NCBI GenBank assembly: GCA_019415335.1
Contig: DXKH01000056.1
Location: forward strand, 170,666 to 234,665
Source of the DNA: Citrobacter sp.
GTDB lineage: Bacteria; Pseudomonadota; Gammaproteobacteria; Enterobacterales; Enterobacteriaceae
Direction of reading: 5' to 3'
DNA length: 64,000 nt
The position numbers and the translations under genes were made by a program. Within the stretch, counting starts at the first letter, position 1. Each line of letters opens with the position of its first letter. Below are positions 36,617-47,517 of this stretch, piece by piece. The notes under the pieces are model-generated. The model saw only the letters and a program-made list of their open reading frames with translations, searched no databases and was not told where the DNA came from.

Positions 36617-37813
36617 CTACAGCGTCAGGGAGTCAACCACGTCAATCCAGCCGTGTTCGCTGGCAATATCCTGCTCGTTGAACCAACGACGCAGCATGTT
36701 AAGCGCCATCATCGCGCAAACTTCCTGACGCACCAGCAGACTGTGACGAGTCACGCTGAAATGCACGCGCAGGGCAAATGTCCCGTCCGGGGTCGCCAGC
36801 GCAAAGTTCAGGTGATCGTTTTCCAGCCCGGAAATCGCCAGCGCCAGTCCGGCGTAATGGTTATCGCGCCGTTCCGTCGTCCAGTGCGCGGTCTGCGCCA
36901 GCGTCTCTTCCTGCGAAGGCACCACTTCACTGGCCAGCAGCGGCGCGCCCACGCGCGAAAGTTGCAATGCCACCAGCCCGCCGGTGAACTGTTCGCTCAG
37001 CGTCAGACTGAGTTGCCTTTTCTGCAACTCGCGGGCGATCTGCAAAGGAAGTCCCTCGGTACCTTCAAAAATCAGGCTTTGCCCGGCAACACGTTTAACC
37101 TCCTGCCACAGGCTGCGCATCGCTTCACCCTGGGCATACGGTCCGGTCAATTTAAGTTCGATAATCGGCATTGAGGAGCGGTAGCCCAGGGTCACCCCTT
37201 CCGGTAACGAAAGCGAATCGAGGCTTTGTGCCAGATCGCTTTCCGAACGACCAAAGGTGGTCAGACGCAAACACAGTGGCGGCTCGGTGAGAGAGAAACG
37301 CTCGCGCAGACGCGGCAGGATCTCATGTTCCACCATCACCTTAAATTCTGACGGTACGCCTGGCGTAAAGAACATCAGGCAGCGATTAAGCTGCACGGCA
37401 AAACCACAGGCAGTGCCAACAGGGTTATTGATGAATTCAGCGCTGGCGGGCAGTTCCGCCTGTTTACGGTTGCTGGGCGCCATCACTCTGCCGCGCTCCC
37501 GGAAGAATCGCTCCATCTCGGCAAGCCAGGCCTCGTGCAGAACCAGCCCTTCCCCTTTTGCCGTCGCCGCTGCAAGCGCACTGAGATCGTCACTGGTCGG
37601 CCCCAGCCCACCGTTGACGATCAGTACGTCAGCATGGTGGCTTCGCTCACGTAAAATGGCGACCAGGCAGTCGAGGTTATCGCCTACCGTATTACGGCGC
37701 GTTAAGGGCAAGCCCTGATTAAAGAAAAAATCCGCCAGCCAGGCAGCATTCGTGTCGACGATTTGCCCGTGCAACACTTCATCCCCGGTGGATAACATCT
37801 CCACGTTTAACAT
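36617..37813 (-). CDS. yfaY: CinA-like protein YfaY
   Basis: CinA-family protein of 398 residues (E. coli YfaY 400). The N-terminal COG1058/MoaB-like domain (about 1-170) has MLSTGDEVLHGQIVDTN and the nucleotide-binding VNGGLGPTSDDLS. The C-terminal domain resembles the NMN-deamidase (PncC) fold but is diverged, and E. coli YfaY is reported not to have that activity. The physiological role is unclear. It stands alone on the minus strand, with its own terminator, between rhmR and yfaZ. Confidence 0.92.
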   Translation of the reverse strand: MLNVEMLSTGDEVLHGQIVDTNAAWLADFFFNQGLPLTRRNTVGDNLDCLVAILRERSHHADVLIVNGGLGPTSDDLSALAAATAKGEGLVLHEAWLAEMERFFRERGRVMAPSNRKQAELPASAEFINNPVGTACGFAVQLNRCLMFFTPGVPSEFKVMVEHEILPRLRERFSLTEPPLCLRLTTFGRSESDLAQSLDSLSLPEGVTLGYRSSMPIIELKLTGPYAQGEAMRSLWQEVKRVAGQSLIFEGTEGLPLQIARELQKRQLSLTLSEQFTGGLVALQLSRVGAPLLASEVVPSQEETLAQTAHWTTERRDNHYAGLALAISGLENDHLNFALATPDGTFALRVHFSVTRHSLLVRQEVCAMMALNMLRRWFNEQDIASEHGWIDVVDSLTL

Positions 37814-37893
37814 CGTGTTCTCCTGCTTTTATGATGAAAATACTATAACGCAAAGGGGGAAGTGGCGCGGCAGAGAAATATCCGGAAGGGAAT

Positions 37894-37922
37894 AAAAGTG
37901 GCGCGGCAGAAGACCGCGCCAC
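37894..37922 (-). terminator. Terminator downstream of yfaZ
   Basis: GTGGCGCGG and CCGCGCCAC form a 9-bp stem with a seven-base loop. On the minus strand TTTTA follows, five bases after the yfaZ stop. Confidence 0.75.
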
Positions 37923-37927
37923 CAAAA

Positions 37928-38470
37928 TCAGAAGCTGGCATTGACCCCAACATACGGGCCGTCCGCAATGGCGTTATCGCGATTACCGTCTTTACCCGCC
38001 AGGTTCAGGTAGCGATAGCCCGCTTCAATGCTAAGCGGGCGCATGATCGTCAGACGCGCACCGGCATTCGCCTCTTCATAGCTTTGAATACCGCTGGATA
38101 ACGAGTCCGGAGAATAGTAGTACTCACCGAACAGGCGGAAGCTGTCGCCGATTGGCCACTGTAATCCACCACCAACCGCGGCAGCATAGCCTTCATCACT
38201 GTCGTTCGGGTTGGTATAGACCCCTTTGCCGCCCACCGTCGCCAGTAGCGGACCGAGCGGAAGATTCAGACCCAGTCCCAGACCCGCAGTGTCGCCGTCG
38301 TCATCGCTGTGCATCCAGTTACCGCTCAGCGCCAGTCCGGTAGATTCCGTGCCAAACCCGACGCTAATGTTGGTATACTCTTTACCCGCCTGACCGCTGA
38401 TGTTTAGTGCACTCGCAGAAGCAGAAACGAACAGCATTCCCGCTATTCCAAATAATACGCTTTTCTTCAT
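37928..38470 (-). CDS. yfaZ: YfaZ family outer-membrane-like protein
   Basis: Predicted exported beta-barrel-type protein of unknown function. The ATG at 38470 gives 180 residues, as in E. coli, and starts with a signal peptide MKKSVLFGIAGMLFVSASASA (about 21 residues). The mature part alternates polar and hydrophobic residues, is rich in Gly, Tyr and Asn, and ends in a terminal Phe (GVNASF), as outer-membrane barrels commonly do. A TTG codon six residues earlier could extend the frame but lacks family support. It is monocistronic. Confidence 0.9.
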   Translation of the reverse strand: MKKSVLFGIAGMLFVSASASALNISGQAGKEYTNISVGFGTESTGLALSGNWMHSDDDGDTAGLGLGLNLPLGPLLATVGGKGVYTNPNDSDEGYAAAVGGGLQWPIGDSFRLFGEYYYSPDSLSSGIQSYEEANAGARLTIMRPLSIEAGYRYLNLAGKDGNRDNAIADGPYVGVNASF

Positions 38471-38781
38471 TTTTACCCTTTCCAGCAAGCAAATATATAA
38501 AGTTCCCCAAAACTGCGGGATTGTACTGCCAGTGCCAAAGGAATCAATGAGCTAAAAAAGCGATCGCGTAGTGTTTTGTAACTAAATAATACTGCAGAGG
38601 AGAGAGATAATGACCGTTAATCTCCGTTATCAACCCGGGAAACGTTCAGGAATCATTTCTTATTCATCGTTATCCCTCACAGTACATTTCTCGCATGAAT
38701 AGAAAATAAACATGTTATCTGCTGTTGCCAGGCGATAAACTTTTCCTTGCTAACTATACCTCTGCTTCAAGGAACATTACC
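38471..38781. other. Gap between yfaZ and nudI holding one candidate small ORF
   Basis: This 311-base AT-rich interval separates divergent yfaZ and nudI and must hold both promoters. The only coding-like feature is the 30-codon ORF at 38610-38702. No clear operator, hairpin or repeat is seen. Confidence 0.5.
38610..38702 (+). CDS. Candidate 30-residue small protein
   Basis: ATG at 38610 opens a 30-codon frame ending TAG at 38702. It is preceded by an unusually strong purine-rich site, AGAGGAGAGAGATA, ending at the ATG. The product is MTVNLRYQPGKRSGIISYSS followed by LSLTVHFSHE: basic N-terminal part, mildly hydrophobic C-terminal part, no cysteine. I recognise no homologue. It lies 80 bases before nudI on the same strand and could be a leader peptide, a small protein, or chance. 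The ribosome site is the main support. Confidence 0.35.
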   Translation: MTVNLRYQPGKRSGIISYSSLSLTVHFSHE

Positions 38782-39207
38782 GTGCGTCAAAGGACTATTG
38801 TTTGCCCCTTAATACAGAATGCTGGAAGTTATCTCCTGTGCCAGATGGCCGATGACCGGGGGGTTTTCCCGGGTCAATGGGCGCTGTCTGGCGGTGGCGT
38901 TGAGCCAGGAGAGCGTATTGAAGAGGCCCTGCGCCGTGAGATTCGCGAAGAACTGGGCACTGAACTGGTTCTGACTGACATCAAACCCTGGACCTTCAGT
39001 GACGATATCCGTACCAAAACCTACCCCGATGGCAGTCAGGAAGAGATCTATATGATTTACCTGATTTTCGACTGCATTGCCGCCAATCGTGACGTGCATA
39101 TCAATGAAGAGTTTCAGGCGTTTGCCTGGGTCAAACCAGAAGATTTACCGAAATACGATTTAAACGTTGCAACGGTAAAAACCTTAAGAACAAAAGGCTT
39201 ATTGTAA
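38782..39207 (+). CDS. nudI: Nucleoside triphosphatase NudI
   Basis: Nudix hydrolase that, in E. coli, hydrolyses pyrimidine deoxynucleoside triphosphates (dTTP, dUTP, dCTP). GTG at 38782, with AAGGA eight bases upstream, gives 141 residues starting (V/M)[12 protein letters not shown], the E. coli length; a longer frame from 38725 has no family support. The Nudix box reads [20 protein letters not shown] then ELG at about 37-60, with all GX5EX7REUXEEXGU residues in place. It is monocistronic with a terminator immediately after, and convergent with ais. Confidence 0.94.
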   Translation: MRQRTIVCPLIQNAGSYLLCQMADDRGVFPGQWALSGGGVEPGERIEEALRREIREELGTELVLTDIKPWTFSDDIRTKTYPDGSQEEIYMIYLIFDCIAANRDVHINEEFQAFAWVKPEDLPKYDLNVATVKTLRTKGLL

Positions 39208-39212
39208 TATCG

Positions 39213-39241
39213 GATGACAGCTGTTGCGGCTGTCATCTTTT
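39213..39241 (+). terminator. Terminator between nudI and ais
   Basis: GATGACAGC and GCTGTCATC form a 9-bp stem with a seven-base loop, followed by TTTT. It starts six bases after the nudI stop and may also serve convergent ais. Confidence 0.85.
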
Positions 39242-39255
39242 ATTCATCATGTTGA

Positions 39256-39861
39256 TTAAGGTGAGACCAGTTTACCGTCAAGATACAGTTTTCCCTTATC
39301 AACATGCATTACCAGACCGTCCAGATAATCCGGAGTCAATTTTACGCCACGCATATTTTTTGCCAGATAGGTCAGGCAATGATTGTGAGTAAAAATAACG
39401 ACATCTTTATTTTCCGACTTATTAGCTAAGCGCTCAATGGCCTGATAGGTCCCCCGGCCACAGGCATGCATGCCTTTATCCACCGTCAGCTTTTTATCCG
39501 CAGAAAACCAGGTTGCTGACTGAATGGTACGCACCGTATCGCTGGCATACAGATCGTAATCTTTTATCTCTTTACCAAACGAGGCACCCAGCGCACGAGC
39601 CTGTTGCGCCCCATGCTCAGTGATGCCGGTTTTATCCGACAAACAGGTATTGTCTGACCGATCGCAGCGCTCAGCATGACGAAATAACACCACCACCGGA
39701 TGCTGTTTCGCCATTACCGCCAGGGTACGGGAATCAATTCTCGGTAGACCGTTGCTGCTCCAGGCGAAATGGCTGCCCAATCCCACCATAACGGCCAGTG
39801 ACGATAGCAGAATTACCGTATATTTTTTGTATTTAAAAAAATATTGGGACAATACAAACAC
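39256..39861 (-). CDS. ais: LPS core heptose(II)-phosphate phosphatase Ais
   Basis: Histidine-phosphatase-superfamily enzyme that removes the phosphate from heptose II of the LPS core (called PmrG in Salmonella). GTG at 39861, with GGAG six bases upstream, gives 201 residues (E. coli 200); a GTG four codons earlier lacks a ribosome site. A hydrophobic N-terminal segment (about 14-32) directs export. Catalytic elements are the [13 protein letters not shown] motif, [15 protein letters not shown], and the second histidine in [13 protein letters not shown]. It is divergent from arnB across a region with a PmrA box, and in related bacteria it belongs to the PmrA regulon. Confidence 0.92.
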   Translation of the reverse strand: MFVLSQYFFKYKKYTVILLSSLAVMVGLGSHFAWSSNGLPRIDSRTLAVMAKQHPVVVLFRHAERCDRSDNTCLSDKTGITEHGAQQARALGASFGKEIKDYDLYASDTVRTIQSATWFSADKKLTVDKGMHACGRGTYQAIERLANKSENKDVVIFTHNHCLTYLAKNMRGVKLTPDYLDGLVMHVDKGKLYLDGKLVSP

Positions 39862-40017
39862 ATTAAACTCCACCCGATATCGACAAACAGAAATATAACC
39901 TTACGGTGTACTACTTAATGAAAGGCATGAACATTGATGTGGGGAAAATGCCCGAAAACCACGGCCAATGCAAACGCAATACGGGTAAAAAACCATATAT
40001 TTCCGTAACGTTAAGTT

Positions 40018-40034
40018 CTTAAGGTTAAGTTAAT
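40018..40034 (+). promoter_or_regulatory. PmrA box of the arn operon
   Basis: CTTAAG-GTTAA-GTTAAT matches the PmrA box (YTTAAK repeated at 11-bp spacing) with one mismatch. It lies 108 bases before the arnB start, in the ais-arnB divergent region. PmrA activation of arn (pbgP/pmrHFIJKLM) is established in Salmonella. Confidence 0.75.
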
Positions 40035-40141
40035 ATTCAGACACTACTCTTCAGTTCTTACTGGATAATCCTCATTTAGCCTCCTGTTTATGACTCAATA
40101 AATAAGAGGATCGCAGTATCCAAATGGCTAAAGGAAATATA

Positions 40142-41290
40142 ATGTCTGATTTTCTGCCTTTCTCACGCCCGGCGGTTGGGACGGAAGAACTTGCCGCTAT
40201 CAAAGCGGTTCTCGATTCTGGATGGATTACAACCGGTCCGAAAAATCAGCAACTGGAAGAGGCTTTCTGTCAGTTGACGGGAAACCACCACGCTATTGCC
40301 GTCAGTTCCGCCACTGCGGGTATGCATATCGCCCTCATGGCGCTGGGAATCGGTGCGGGTGATGAAGTCATCACCCCGTCAATGACCTGGGTTTCCACAC
40401 TGAACATGATTGTGCTACTGGGAGCAACCCCGGTCATGGTCGATGTCGACCGCGACACGCTGATGGTCACCGCTGAGCACATTGAAGCCGCCATTACCCC
40501 GCGCACGAAAGCCATTATTCCCGTCCATTACGCCGGCGCACCGGCCGATCTGGATACCATTTACGCCCTTGCGGAACATCACGGTATTGCAGTTATCGAA
40601 GATGCCGCCCACGCGGTCGGGACTTATTATCGGGATCGTCACGTCGGCGCACGGAGCACCGCGATTTTCTCCTTTCACGCTATCAAGAATGTCACCTGCG
40701 CGGAGGGAGGACTCATCGTCACCGATGATGAGCAACTCGCCCGGAAGCTACGTAAGCTGAAGTTTCACGGACTCGGCGTGGATGCCTACGATCGCCAGAC
40801 CTGGGGTCGCGCGCCTCAGGCAGAGGTACTGACGCCAGGTTACAAATACAATCTGACCGATATTAACGCGGCGATGGCCCTGGTTCAGTTAAATAAGCTT
40901 GAAACACTTAACCGCCATCGGGCTGCCATCGCCCAGGCGTACCAACAGGCACTGGCCGATCTCCCGTTTCAACCGCTGAGCCTGCCGCCGTGGCCCCACG
41001 TTCATGCCTGGCATCTGTTTATTATTCGTACCGATGAAGATCGGTGCGGCATCAGCCGCGACGCGTTGATGGAGGCGCTCAAAGCCCAGGGGATCGGGAC
41101 CGGTTTGCATTTTCGCGCGGCACACACACAGAAATATTACCGCGAGCGCTTTAACACCCTGTCGCTCCCCAATACCGAATGGAACAGCGCACGTATCTGC
41201 TCGCTACCGCTGTTTCCTGATATGACCCCGGCGGATACCGCTCGCGTCATCGCCGCACTTCGCCAGATTGCAGGAAATAACCATGTTTGA
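40142..41290 (+). CDS. arnB: UDP-4-amino-4-deoxy-L-arabinose aminotransferase ArnB
   Basis: PLP-dependent aminotransferase that makes UDP-L-Ara4N from the UDP-4-keto-pentose, using glutamate. AAAGGA about six bases before the ATG at 40142 supports [13 protein letters not shown] as the start (382 residues); the ATG at 40124 would add six residues. The PLP-binding lysine is in [14 protein letters not shown] (about 182), with [10 protein letters not shown] binding the ring and [13 protein letters not shown] near the phosphate. It is the first gene of arnBCADTEF and overlaps arnC by eight bases. Confidence 0.96.
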   Translation: MSDFLPFSRPAVGTEELAAIKAVLDSGWITTGPKNQQLEEAFCQLTGNHHAIAVSSATAGMHIALMALGIGAGDEVITPSMTWVSTLNMIVLLGATPVMVDVDRDTLMVTAEHIEAAITPRTKAIIPVHYAGAPADLDTIYALAEHHGIAVIEDAAHAVGTYYRDRHVGARSTAIFSFHAIKNVTCAEGGLIVTDDEQLARKLRKLKFHGLGVDAYDRQTWGRAPQAEVLTPGYKYNLTDINAAMALVQLNKLETLNRHRAAIAQAYQQALADLPFQPLSLPPWPHVHAWHLFIIRTDEDRCGISRDALMEALKAQGIGTGLHFRAAHTQKYYRERFNTLSLPNTEWNSARICSLPLFPDMTPADTARVIAALRQIAGNNHV

Positions 41291-42263
41291 AGCCCTTCCG
41301 ATTACGAAAGTGTCGGTGGTAATCCCTGTCTACAACGAACAGGAAAGCCTGCCGGAACTGCTCAGGCGAACCACCGCGGCTTGCGAGAGTCTGGGAAAAG
41401 ATTATGAAATCCTGTTGATTGATGACGGCAGCAGCGACCACTCCGCCCAGTTGTTGATCGACGCATCAGAAGCCGAAGGCAGCCATGTTGTTTCGATTTT
41501 ACTCAATCGCAACTACGGGCAGCATTCCGCCATCATGGCGGGATTCAGCCACGTCACCGGCGATCTGATTATTACACTCGATGCCGATCTGCAAAACCCA
41601 CCGGAAGAGATCCCGCGTCTGGTGGCAAAAGCCGACGAAGGGTATGACGTGGTCGGCACCGTACGCCAGAATCGTCAGGACAGTCTGTTTCGCAAGACTG
41701 CCTCGAAGATGATCAACCATCTGATTCAGCGCACCACAGGCAAAGCGATGGGCGACTACGGCTGCATGCTTCGCGCCTATCGACGCCACATTATCGATGC
41801 CATGTTGCATTGCCATGAGCGCAGCACGTTTATCCCGATTCTGGCAAACATCTTTGCCCGACGCGCCACGGAGATCCCTGTTCATCACGCTGAACGTGAA
41901 TTTGGCGACTCCAAATACAGCTTTATGCGGCTGATTAACCTGATGTACGACCTGGTGACCTGCCTGACGACGACACCTCTGCGTATGCTGAGCCTGCTCG
42001 GCAGCGTCATTGCCGTTACCGGATTTACCCTGTCGATACTCCTCGTCATCCTCCGCCTGACGCTGGGACCACAATGGGCGGCAGAAGGGGTATTCATGCT
42101 GTTTGCCGTTCTGTTTACCTTTATCGGCGCGCAGTTCATCGGCATGGGATTACTCGGCGAGTATATCGGTCGAATTTACAATGATGTCCGCGCCCGTCCC
42201 CGCTATTTCGTCCAGCAAGTTATTCGTCCGGAAAGCCCGCACTCTATAAAGGAAAATCAATAA
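41283..42263 (+). CDS. arnC: Undecaprenyl-phosphate Ara4FN transferase ArnC
   Basis: Family 2 glycosyltransferase that attaches 4-deoxy-4-formamido-L-arabinose to undecaprenyl phosphate on the cytoplasmic face of the inner membrane. The ATG at 41283 ([20 protein letters not shown]) gives 326 residues (E. coli 322). Visible are the GT-A nucleotide-binding [15 protein letters not shown], the LIDDGSSD motif, the DXD-like [14 protein letters not shown], and two C-terminal membrane helices (about 235-295). The start overlaps the arnB stop region, and the stop overlaps the arnA start by one base. Confidence 0.96.
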   Translation: MFEALPITKVSVVIPVYNEQESLPELLRRTTAACESLGKDYEILLIDDGSSDHSAQLLIDASEAEGSHVVSILLNRNYGQHSAIMAGFSHVTGDLIITLDADLQNPPEEIPRLVAKADEGYDVVGTVRQNRQDSLFRKTASKMINHLIQRTTGKAMGDYGCMLRAYRRHIIDAMLHCHERSTFIPILANIFARRATEIPVHHAEREFGDSKYSFMRLINLMYDLVTCLTTTPLRMLSLLGSVIAVTGFTLSILLVILRLTLGPQWAAEGVFMLFAVLFTFIGAQFIGMGLLGEYIGRIYNDVRARPRYFVQQVIRPESPHSIKENQ

Positions 42264-44245
42264 TGAAAGCCGTTGTCTTCGCGTATCACGATATGGGATG
42301 TCTGGGCGTTCAGGCCGTGCTCGACGCCGGTTATGACATTGCCGCCATTTTTACACATGCGGATAACCCAGGAGAAAACGCGTTTTTTGGCTCCGTTTCT
42401 CGTCTGGCCGCTGATGCGGGGATCCCGGTCTATGCCCCCGATGACGTCAACCACCCTATCTGGGCTGAGCGTATCAGCCAGCTCGCACCCGACGTTATTT
42501 TCTCTTTCTACTATCGCCATCTGCTCAGCGATGCGATTCTGGAACTGGCTCCGGTCGGCGCATTCAACCTGCACGGTTCGTTACTGCCAAAGTATCGCGG
42601 TCGCGCGCCGCTGAACTGGGTGCTGGTGAATGGCGAAACGGAAACCGGCGTGACGCTGCACCGCATGGTCAAACGTGCCGATGCGGGTGCCATTATCGAG
42701 CAACAGCATGTCGCAATTTCGCCTGACGATACGGCCCTTACGCTACATCATAAGCTTTGCCAGACCGCTCGACGGGTGCTGGAACAGGCGTTACCGGCCA
42801 TCATGCGAAAAGAGACACACGACGTTGCGCAAAACGAGAGTGAAGCGACGTACTTTGGTCGCCGCACGCCCGAAGACAGCTTCCTGACGTGGAACAGACC
42901 GGCAGAGACGCTGCATAACATGGTGCGGGCGGTCGCGGCCCCCTGGCCAGGCGCGTTCAGCTATTCCGGTACACAGAAATTCACCCTCTGGTCATCTCGC
43001 GTCCACGCTCAGAACCAGACCGCGCAACCGGGCACTGTCCTTTCCGTCGCCCCCCTGCTGATCGCCTGTTCCGAAGGCGCGCTGGAAGTGGTGACCGGAC
43101 AGGCAGATAACGGCATCACGATGCAGGGCGCGCAGTTAGCGCAGGTTCTCGGCCTGGTTGCGGGTTCTCGTTTAAACACCCCACCACTGGCTGCCAGCAA
43201 GCGCCGTACCCGCGTGCTGATCCTCGGTGTGAATGGTTTCATCGGCAACCACCTTACCGAACGTCTGTTACGCGAAGACCACTACGAAATCTATGGGCTG
43301 GATATCGGCAGCGATGCCATCGGCCGCTTCCTCAACCATCCGCGTTTCCATTTTGTGGAAGGCGACATCAGCATTCACTCTGAATGGATCGAATATCACG
43401 TTAAGAAATGCGACGTGGTGCTGCCGCTGGTGGCCATTGCCACGCCTATTGAATATACCCGCAACCCACTGCGCGTCTTTGAACTGGATTTTGAAGAGAA
43501 CCTGAAAATCATTCGCTACTGCGTGAAATACCATAAACGGATCATTTTCCCATCGACTTCTGAAGTGTACGGGATGTGTACCGACAAAGTGTTCGATGAG
43601 GACAGCTCGAACCTGATTGTCGGGCCAGTCAATAAACCCCGCTGGATTTACTCGGTGTCCAAACAGCTTCTCGACCGCGTCATTTGGGCCTATGGCGAAA
43701 AAGAAGGGCTCCGCTTTACCCTCTTCCGCCCGTTCAACTGGATGGGGCCGCGACTCGACAGCCTGAATTCCGCGCGAATTGGCAGCTCACGCGCCATTAC
43801 ACAGTTAATCCTTAACCTGGTGGAAGGCTCGCCAATTAAGCTGATTGAAGGCGGAAAACAAAAACGCTGCTTTACGGATATCCGCGACGGTATCGAAGCG
43901 CTGTACCGGATCATTGAAAATACGGGCGGCCGCTGTGACGGTGAAATCATCAACATCGGTAACCCGGAAAACGAAGCCAGCATCAAGGAACTGGCGGAAA
44001 TGCTGCTGGAGAGTTTCGACAAACATCCACTGCGCAATCACTTCCCACCCTTTGCCGGATTACGGGTCGTCGAGAGCAGCAGCTATTATGGCAAAGGCTA
44101 TCAGGATGTGGAGCACCGTAAGCCCAACATCCGTAATGCAAAACGTTGCCTGGACTGGGAACCAACCATCGACATGCGCGAAACGGTTGACGAAACGCTG
44201 GATTTCTTCCTGCGCAGCGTGGATCTCACGGAACATTCATCATGA
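42263..44245 (+). CDS. arnA: Bifunctional UDP-glucuronate decarboxylase / UDP-Ara4N formyltransferase ArnA
   Basis: Two-domain cytoplasmic enzyme. The N-terminal half (about 1-300) is a formyltransferase with [16 protein letters not shown], which carries the Asn-His catalytic pair, and it N-formylates UDP-L-Ara4N. The C-terminal half (about 315-660) is an SDR decarboxylase that oxidises UDP-glucuronic acid. Its NAD motif is [10 protein letters not shown], its catalytic motif YSVSKQ (Tyr-x3-Lys), and [10 protein letters not shown] lies nearby. The 660 residues equal E. coli. It overlaps arnC by one base and arnD by four. Confidence 0.97.
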   Translation: MKAVVFAYHDMGCLGVQAVLDAGYDIAAIFTHADNPGENAFFGSVSRLAADAGIPVYAPDDVNHPIWAERISQLAPDVIFSFYYRHLLSDAILELAPVGAFNLHGSLLPKYRGRAPLNWVLVNGETETGVTLHRMVKRADAGAIIEQQHVAISPDDTALTLHHKLCQTARRVLEQALPAIMRKETHDVAQNESEATYFGRRTPEDSFLTWNRPAETLHNMVRAVAAPWPGAFSYSGTQKFTLWSSRVHAQNQTAQPGTVLSVAPLLIACSEGALEVVTGQADNGITMQGAQLAQVLGLVAGSRLNTPPLAASKRRTRVLILGVNGFIGNHLTERLLREDHYEIYGLDIGSDAIGRFLNHPRFHFVEGDISIHSEWIEYHVKKCDVVLPLVAIATPIEYTRNPLRVFELDFEENLKIIRYCVKYHKRIIFPSTSEVYGMCTDKVFDEDSSNLIVGPVNKPRWIYSVSKQLLDRVIWAYGEKEGLRFTLFRPFNWMGPRLDSLNSARIGSSRAITQLILNLVEGSPIKLIEGGKQKRCFTDIRDGIEALYRIIENTGGRCDGEIINIGNPENEASIKELAEMLLESFDKHPLRNHFPPFAGLRVVESSSYYGKGYQDVEHRKPNIRNAKRCLDWEPTIDMRETVDETLDFFLRSVDLTEHSS

Positions 44246-45144
44246 CAAAAGTCGGCTTGCGAATTGATGTCGATACCTTCCGTGGCACCCGCGAAGGCGT
44301 GCCACGCCTGTTAGCGTCATTGAACCGATACCACATTCGGGCAAGTTTTTTCTTTAGCGTTGGACCTGACAACATGGGGCGCCATCTCTGGCGCCTGATC
44401 AAACCACAGTTTCTGTGGAAGATGCTGCGCTCAAACGCCGCGTCTCTTTACGGCTGGGATATTCTGCTGGCCGGTACTGCCTGGCCGGGAAAAGAAATCG
44501 GCCGCGCAAACGCAGAGATTATCCGTGAAGCGGCACGTCTGCATGAAACGGGGCTACACGCCTGGGATCACCACGCCTGGCAGGCTCGTAGCCCTCAGTG
44601 GAGCGAACAACAAATGATCGCCGATATTTCACGCGGGATAACCGCCCTGGAGGCGATCACCGGCCAGCCAGTGACCTGTTCAGCCGTCGCGGGATGGCGC
44701 GCCGACCAGCGTGTGGTTGTCGCCAAAGAGGCATTCCCTTTGCGTTACAACAGTGATTGCCGCGGCAGGGCACCGTTCCGTCCGGTTCTCGGGGCAGATG
44801 CTTTCGCTACACCACAAATTCCGGTCACGCTGCCCACGTGGGACGAAGCGGTGGGGCGCGAGGTTCAGGCAGAGGATTTCAACGACTGGATCCTCTCCCG
44901 GATACAGCGGGATACCGGTACACCGGTGTATACCATCCATGCTGAAGTCGAAGGCGGTGCCTGGCATAGCCAGTTTGAGGATCTGCTCCAGCGAGCGACT
45001 GATGCGGGCATCACCTTCTGTCCGCTTGGCGATCTGCTGCCCGGCGATCTCAATACCTTGCCGCCCGGTGAGATTATTCGCGGTAAAATCGCGGGAAGAG
45101 AAGGATGGTTAGGCTGCCAACAAGCGATGAGTGTCACACGATGA
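44242..45144 (+). CDS. arnD: Undecaprenyl-phosphate Ara4FN deformylase ArnD
   Basis: NodB-type polysaccharide deacetylase that removes the formyl group from undecaprenyl-phosphate-L-Ara4FN, making the final lipid-linked donor. The 300 residues match the family. Metal-binding elements are [10 protein letters not shown] near the N terminus and [12 protein letters not shown] at about 105, with the catalytic region SAVAGWRAD. Its ATG overlaps the end of arnA, and its stop overlaps the arnT start by four bases, so the run of coupled arn genes continues. Confidence 0.95.
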   Translation: MTKVGLRIDVDTFRGTREGVPRLLASLNRYHIRASFFFSVGPDNMGRHLWRLIKPQFLWKMLRSNAASLYGWDILLAGTAWPGKEIGRANAEIIREAARLHETGLHAWDHHAWQARSPQWSEQQMIADISRGITALEAITGQPVTCSAVAGWRADQRVVVAKEAFPLRYNSDCRGRAPFRPVLGADAFATPQIPVTLPTWDEAVGREVQAEDFNDWILSRIQRDTGTPVYTIHAEVEGGAWHSQFEDLLQRATDAGITFCPLGDLLPGDLNTLPPGEIIRGKIAGREGWLGCQQAMSVTR

Positions 45145-46796
45145 AGAACAGCCGTTATTATCAGATCCTGATCGCACTTATCGCGTTCTGGTACATCATC
45201 CCCATCGATCTGCGCCTGTTGTGGCAGCCTGATGAAACACGCTATGCCGAGATCAGTCGTGAAATGTTGGCCTCCGGCGACTGGCTCGTCCCCCACTTCC
45301 TGGGCGTGCGTTATTTTGAAAAACCGATTGCCGGATACTGGATCAACAGCATCGGGCAGTGGTTGTTTGGCGAGAACAATTTCGGCGTTCGCGCTGGCGC
45401 AATTTTCGCGACACTGGTGACAGCCGCGCTGGTGGGATGGCTCGCCATGCGCTTATGGCGGGACAGACGTACCGCGCTGTTGTCGGTCATCATCTTCTTG
45501 TCGATGTTCATTGTCTACGGAATCGGCACCTACGCGGTACTCGATCCACTGATTGCGCTCTGGCTGATGGCGGGACTGTGCTGCTTCTGGCTGGCAATGC
45601 AGGCCACGACCTGGCAAGGGAAAAGCATGGGATTCCTGCTGCTGGGCATCACCTGCGGGATGGGCGTCATGACCAAGGGTTTTCTGGCGCTTGCGGTACC
45701 GGTACTCAGCGTTCTGCCGTGGGTTGCCGTGCAGAAACGCTGGAAAGACCTGTTTCTCTACGGTGGATTAGCGGTCATCAGTTGTGTCGCCGTCATTCTG
45801 CCGTGGGGGCTGGCGATTGCCCAACGTGAACCCGATTTCTGGCACTACTTTTTTTGGGTTGAACACATCCAGCGTTTCGCGATGGATGACGCCCAGCACA
45901 AAGCGCCACTCTGGTACTATTTGCCGGTGCTGATCGCCGGAAGCCTGCCGTGGCTCGCACTGCTTCCGGGCGCCTTAAAAACCGGCTGGCAAGAACGCGA
46001 TGGATCGCGCAGCGCCTTCTATCTGCTTGGTTGGATCGTGATGCCGTTGGTGTTCTTCAGCATCGCCAAAGGCAAATTACCGACCTATATCCTGTCGTGT
46101 TTCGCCCCACTCGCCATACTGATGGCGAGATATGGGCTGAATGCCGCGGAAAAGGGCTATGCTTCACTGCGTATCAACGGCTGGATCAATATCTTGTTCG
46201 GCGTCATCGGAATTATCGCCACGCTGGTCGTCTCGCCGTGGGGACCGCTAAAATCGCCGGTCTGGATGCACATTGAGGTGTATAAGGTCTTCTGTTCGCT
46301 GGGAATTTTTACCCTGTGGACCCTTTTCGGCTGGTATACACTGACTAACACCGAAAAGAGCTGGATTTATGCCGCGTTGTGTCCCGTGGCGCTGGCGCTG
46401 TTGTTTGGTTTTTCCGTTCCCGATCGGGTAATGGAATCTAAACAGCCACAGTTTTTTGTCGAGATGACCCGGGAAAACCTGGCGCCAAGCCGCTACATTC
46501 TTACCGATAGCGTCGGTGTCGCCGCCGGTCTGGCCTGGAGTCTGAAGCGGGATGACATCTTAATGTATGGACAAACTGGCGAGCTGAAATATGGCCTTAA
46601 CTATCCCGATGCCAAAGGCCGATTCATCCGCTATGCCGATTTTGCGGACTGGCTCAGCCAGCACCGTCAGGAGGGGATTATTACGCTCGTGCTTACCATC
46701 GCGAAGGATGAAGACATCAACCGCCTTGCCATTCCGCCTGCCGATAAGATTGATAATCAGGGGCGTCTGGTGCTGATTCAGTATCGTCCCAAATGA
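45141..46796 (+). CDS. arnT: Lipid A L-Ara4N transferase ArnT
   Basis: GT-C glycosyltransferase that moves L-Ara4N from the undecaprenyl carrier to lipid A on the periplasmic side of the inner membrane, giving polymyxin and cationic peptide resistance. The ATG at 45141 ([16 protein letters not shown]) gives 551 residues (E. coli 550). There are about 12-13 membrane helices in the first ~420 residues, then a soluble C-terminal domain ending LVLIQYRPK. The catalytic acid lies in [18 protein letters not shown] in the first periplasmic loop. It overlaps arnD and arnE by four bases each. Confidence 0.96.
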   Translation: MKNSRYYQILIALIAFWYIIPIDLRLLWQPDETRYAEISREMLASGDWLVPHFLGVRYFEKPIAGYWINSIGQWLFGENNFGVRAGAIFATLVTAALVGWLAMRLWRDRRTALLSVIIFLSMFIVYGIGTYAVLDPLIALWLMAGLCCFWLAMQATTWQGKSMGFLLLGITCGMGVMTKGFLALAVPVLSVLPWVAVQKRWKDLFLYGGLAVISCVAVILPWGLAIAQREPDFWHYFFWVEHIQRFAMDDAQHKAPLWYYLPVLIAGSLPWLALLPGALKTGWQERDGSRSAFYLLGWIVMPLVFFSIAKGKLPTYILSCFAPLAILMARYGLNAAEKGYASLRINGWINILFGVIGIIATLVVSPWGPLKSPVWMHIEVYKVFCSLGIFTLWTLFGWYTLTNTEKSWIYAALCPVALALLFGFSVPDRVMESKQPQFFVEMTRENLAPSRYILTDSVGVAAGLAWSLKRDDILMYGQTGELKYGLNYPDAKGRFIRYADFADWLSQHRQEGIITLVLTIAKDEDINRLAIPPADKIDNQGRLVLIQYRPK

Positions 46797-47128
46797 TCTG
46801 GCTGGTTTTAGTACTGGCCAGCCTGCTCAGCGTCGCGGGGCAGTTATGCCAGAAGCAGGCTACACTCCCCGTGCCGACAAGCGCGCGGAGACGCCATATT
46901 ACCCTGTGGCTGGGGCTGGCGCTCGCCTGCCTCGGCCTAGCGATGATCCTGTGGTTGCTGGTATTACAGAACATTCCTGTGGGTGTCGCTTACCCGATGC
47001 TCAGTCTTAACTTTGTCTGGGTCACACTGCTGGCATGGAAAATCTGGCGTGAACCGGTGGCGCTTCGTCACTGGCTGGGCATCGCCCTGATCATCAGCGG
47101 CATTTTTATTCTGGGGAGTGCGGCGTAA
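46793..47128 (+). CDS. arnE: Undecaprenyl-phosphate-L-Ara4N flippase subunit ArnE
   Basis: Small multidrug-resistance-type membrane protein of 111 residues with four hydrophobic helices; with ArnF it flips the lipid-linked aminosugar to the periplasmic face. Recognisable segments are [17 protein letters not shown] near the start and [20 protein letters not shown] in the third helix. It overlaps arnT by four bases and shares the base of its stop with the arnF start. Length and position match E. coli arnE. Confidence 0.94.
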   Translation: MIWLVLVLASLLSVAGQLCQKQATLPVPTSARRRHITLWLGLALACLGLAMILWLLVLQNIPVGVAYPMLSLNFVWVTLLAWKIWREPVALRHWLGIALIISGIFILGSAA

Positions 47129-47514
47129 TGGGATTACTGTGGGGACTGTGCAGCGTGATCATCACGTCCGTCGCGCAACTGGGCCTGGGTTTTGCGATGG
47201 CAAACCTGCCACCGATGGTGCAGTGGCAGACGTTTGTCCCGGCGTTGTTCTCCCTCCATACCGGTACCCTCGCGCTATTCGCCGGTTTAGTGGGCTATCT
47301 GCTGTCGGTTTTCTGCTGGCATAACGCGCTGCATCACCTCGCGCTGAGCAAGGCGTACGCGCTGCTCAGCCTGAGTTATGTGCTGGTATGGGTATCCTCG
47401 ATGATTTTACCCGGTTGGCAGGGCACGTTTTCCCTGAAAGCCCTGTTGGGCGTACTGTGTATCATGGCCGGACTGATGCTCATTTTTCTACCCGCACAGC
47501 GGAAAACGTGCTGA
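47128..47514 (+). CDS. arnF: Undecaprenyl-phosphate-L-Ara4N flippase subunit ArnF
   Basis: Partner of ArnE: 128 residues with four predicted helices of the small multidrug-resistance fold, beginning [20 protein letters not shown]. The C-terminal helices contain [18 protein letters not shown], parallel to the equivalent ArnE segment. It is the last gene of arnBCADTEF. Only three bases separate its stop from the stop of convergent pmrD, and no terminator hairpin is visible between them, so the two transcripts may overlap. Confidence 0.94.
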   Translation: MGLLWGLCSVIITSVAQLGLGFAMANLPPMVQWQTFVPALFSLHTGTLALFAGLVGYLLSVFCWHNALHHLALSKAYALLSLSYVLVWVSSMILPGWQGTFSLKALLGVLCIMAGLMLIFLPAQRKTC

Positions 47515-47517
47515 CGA

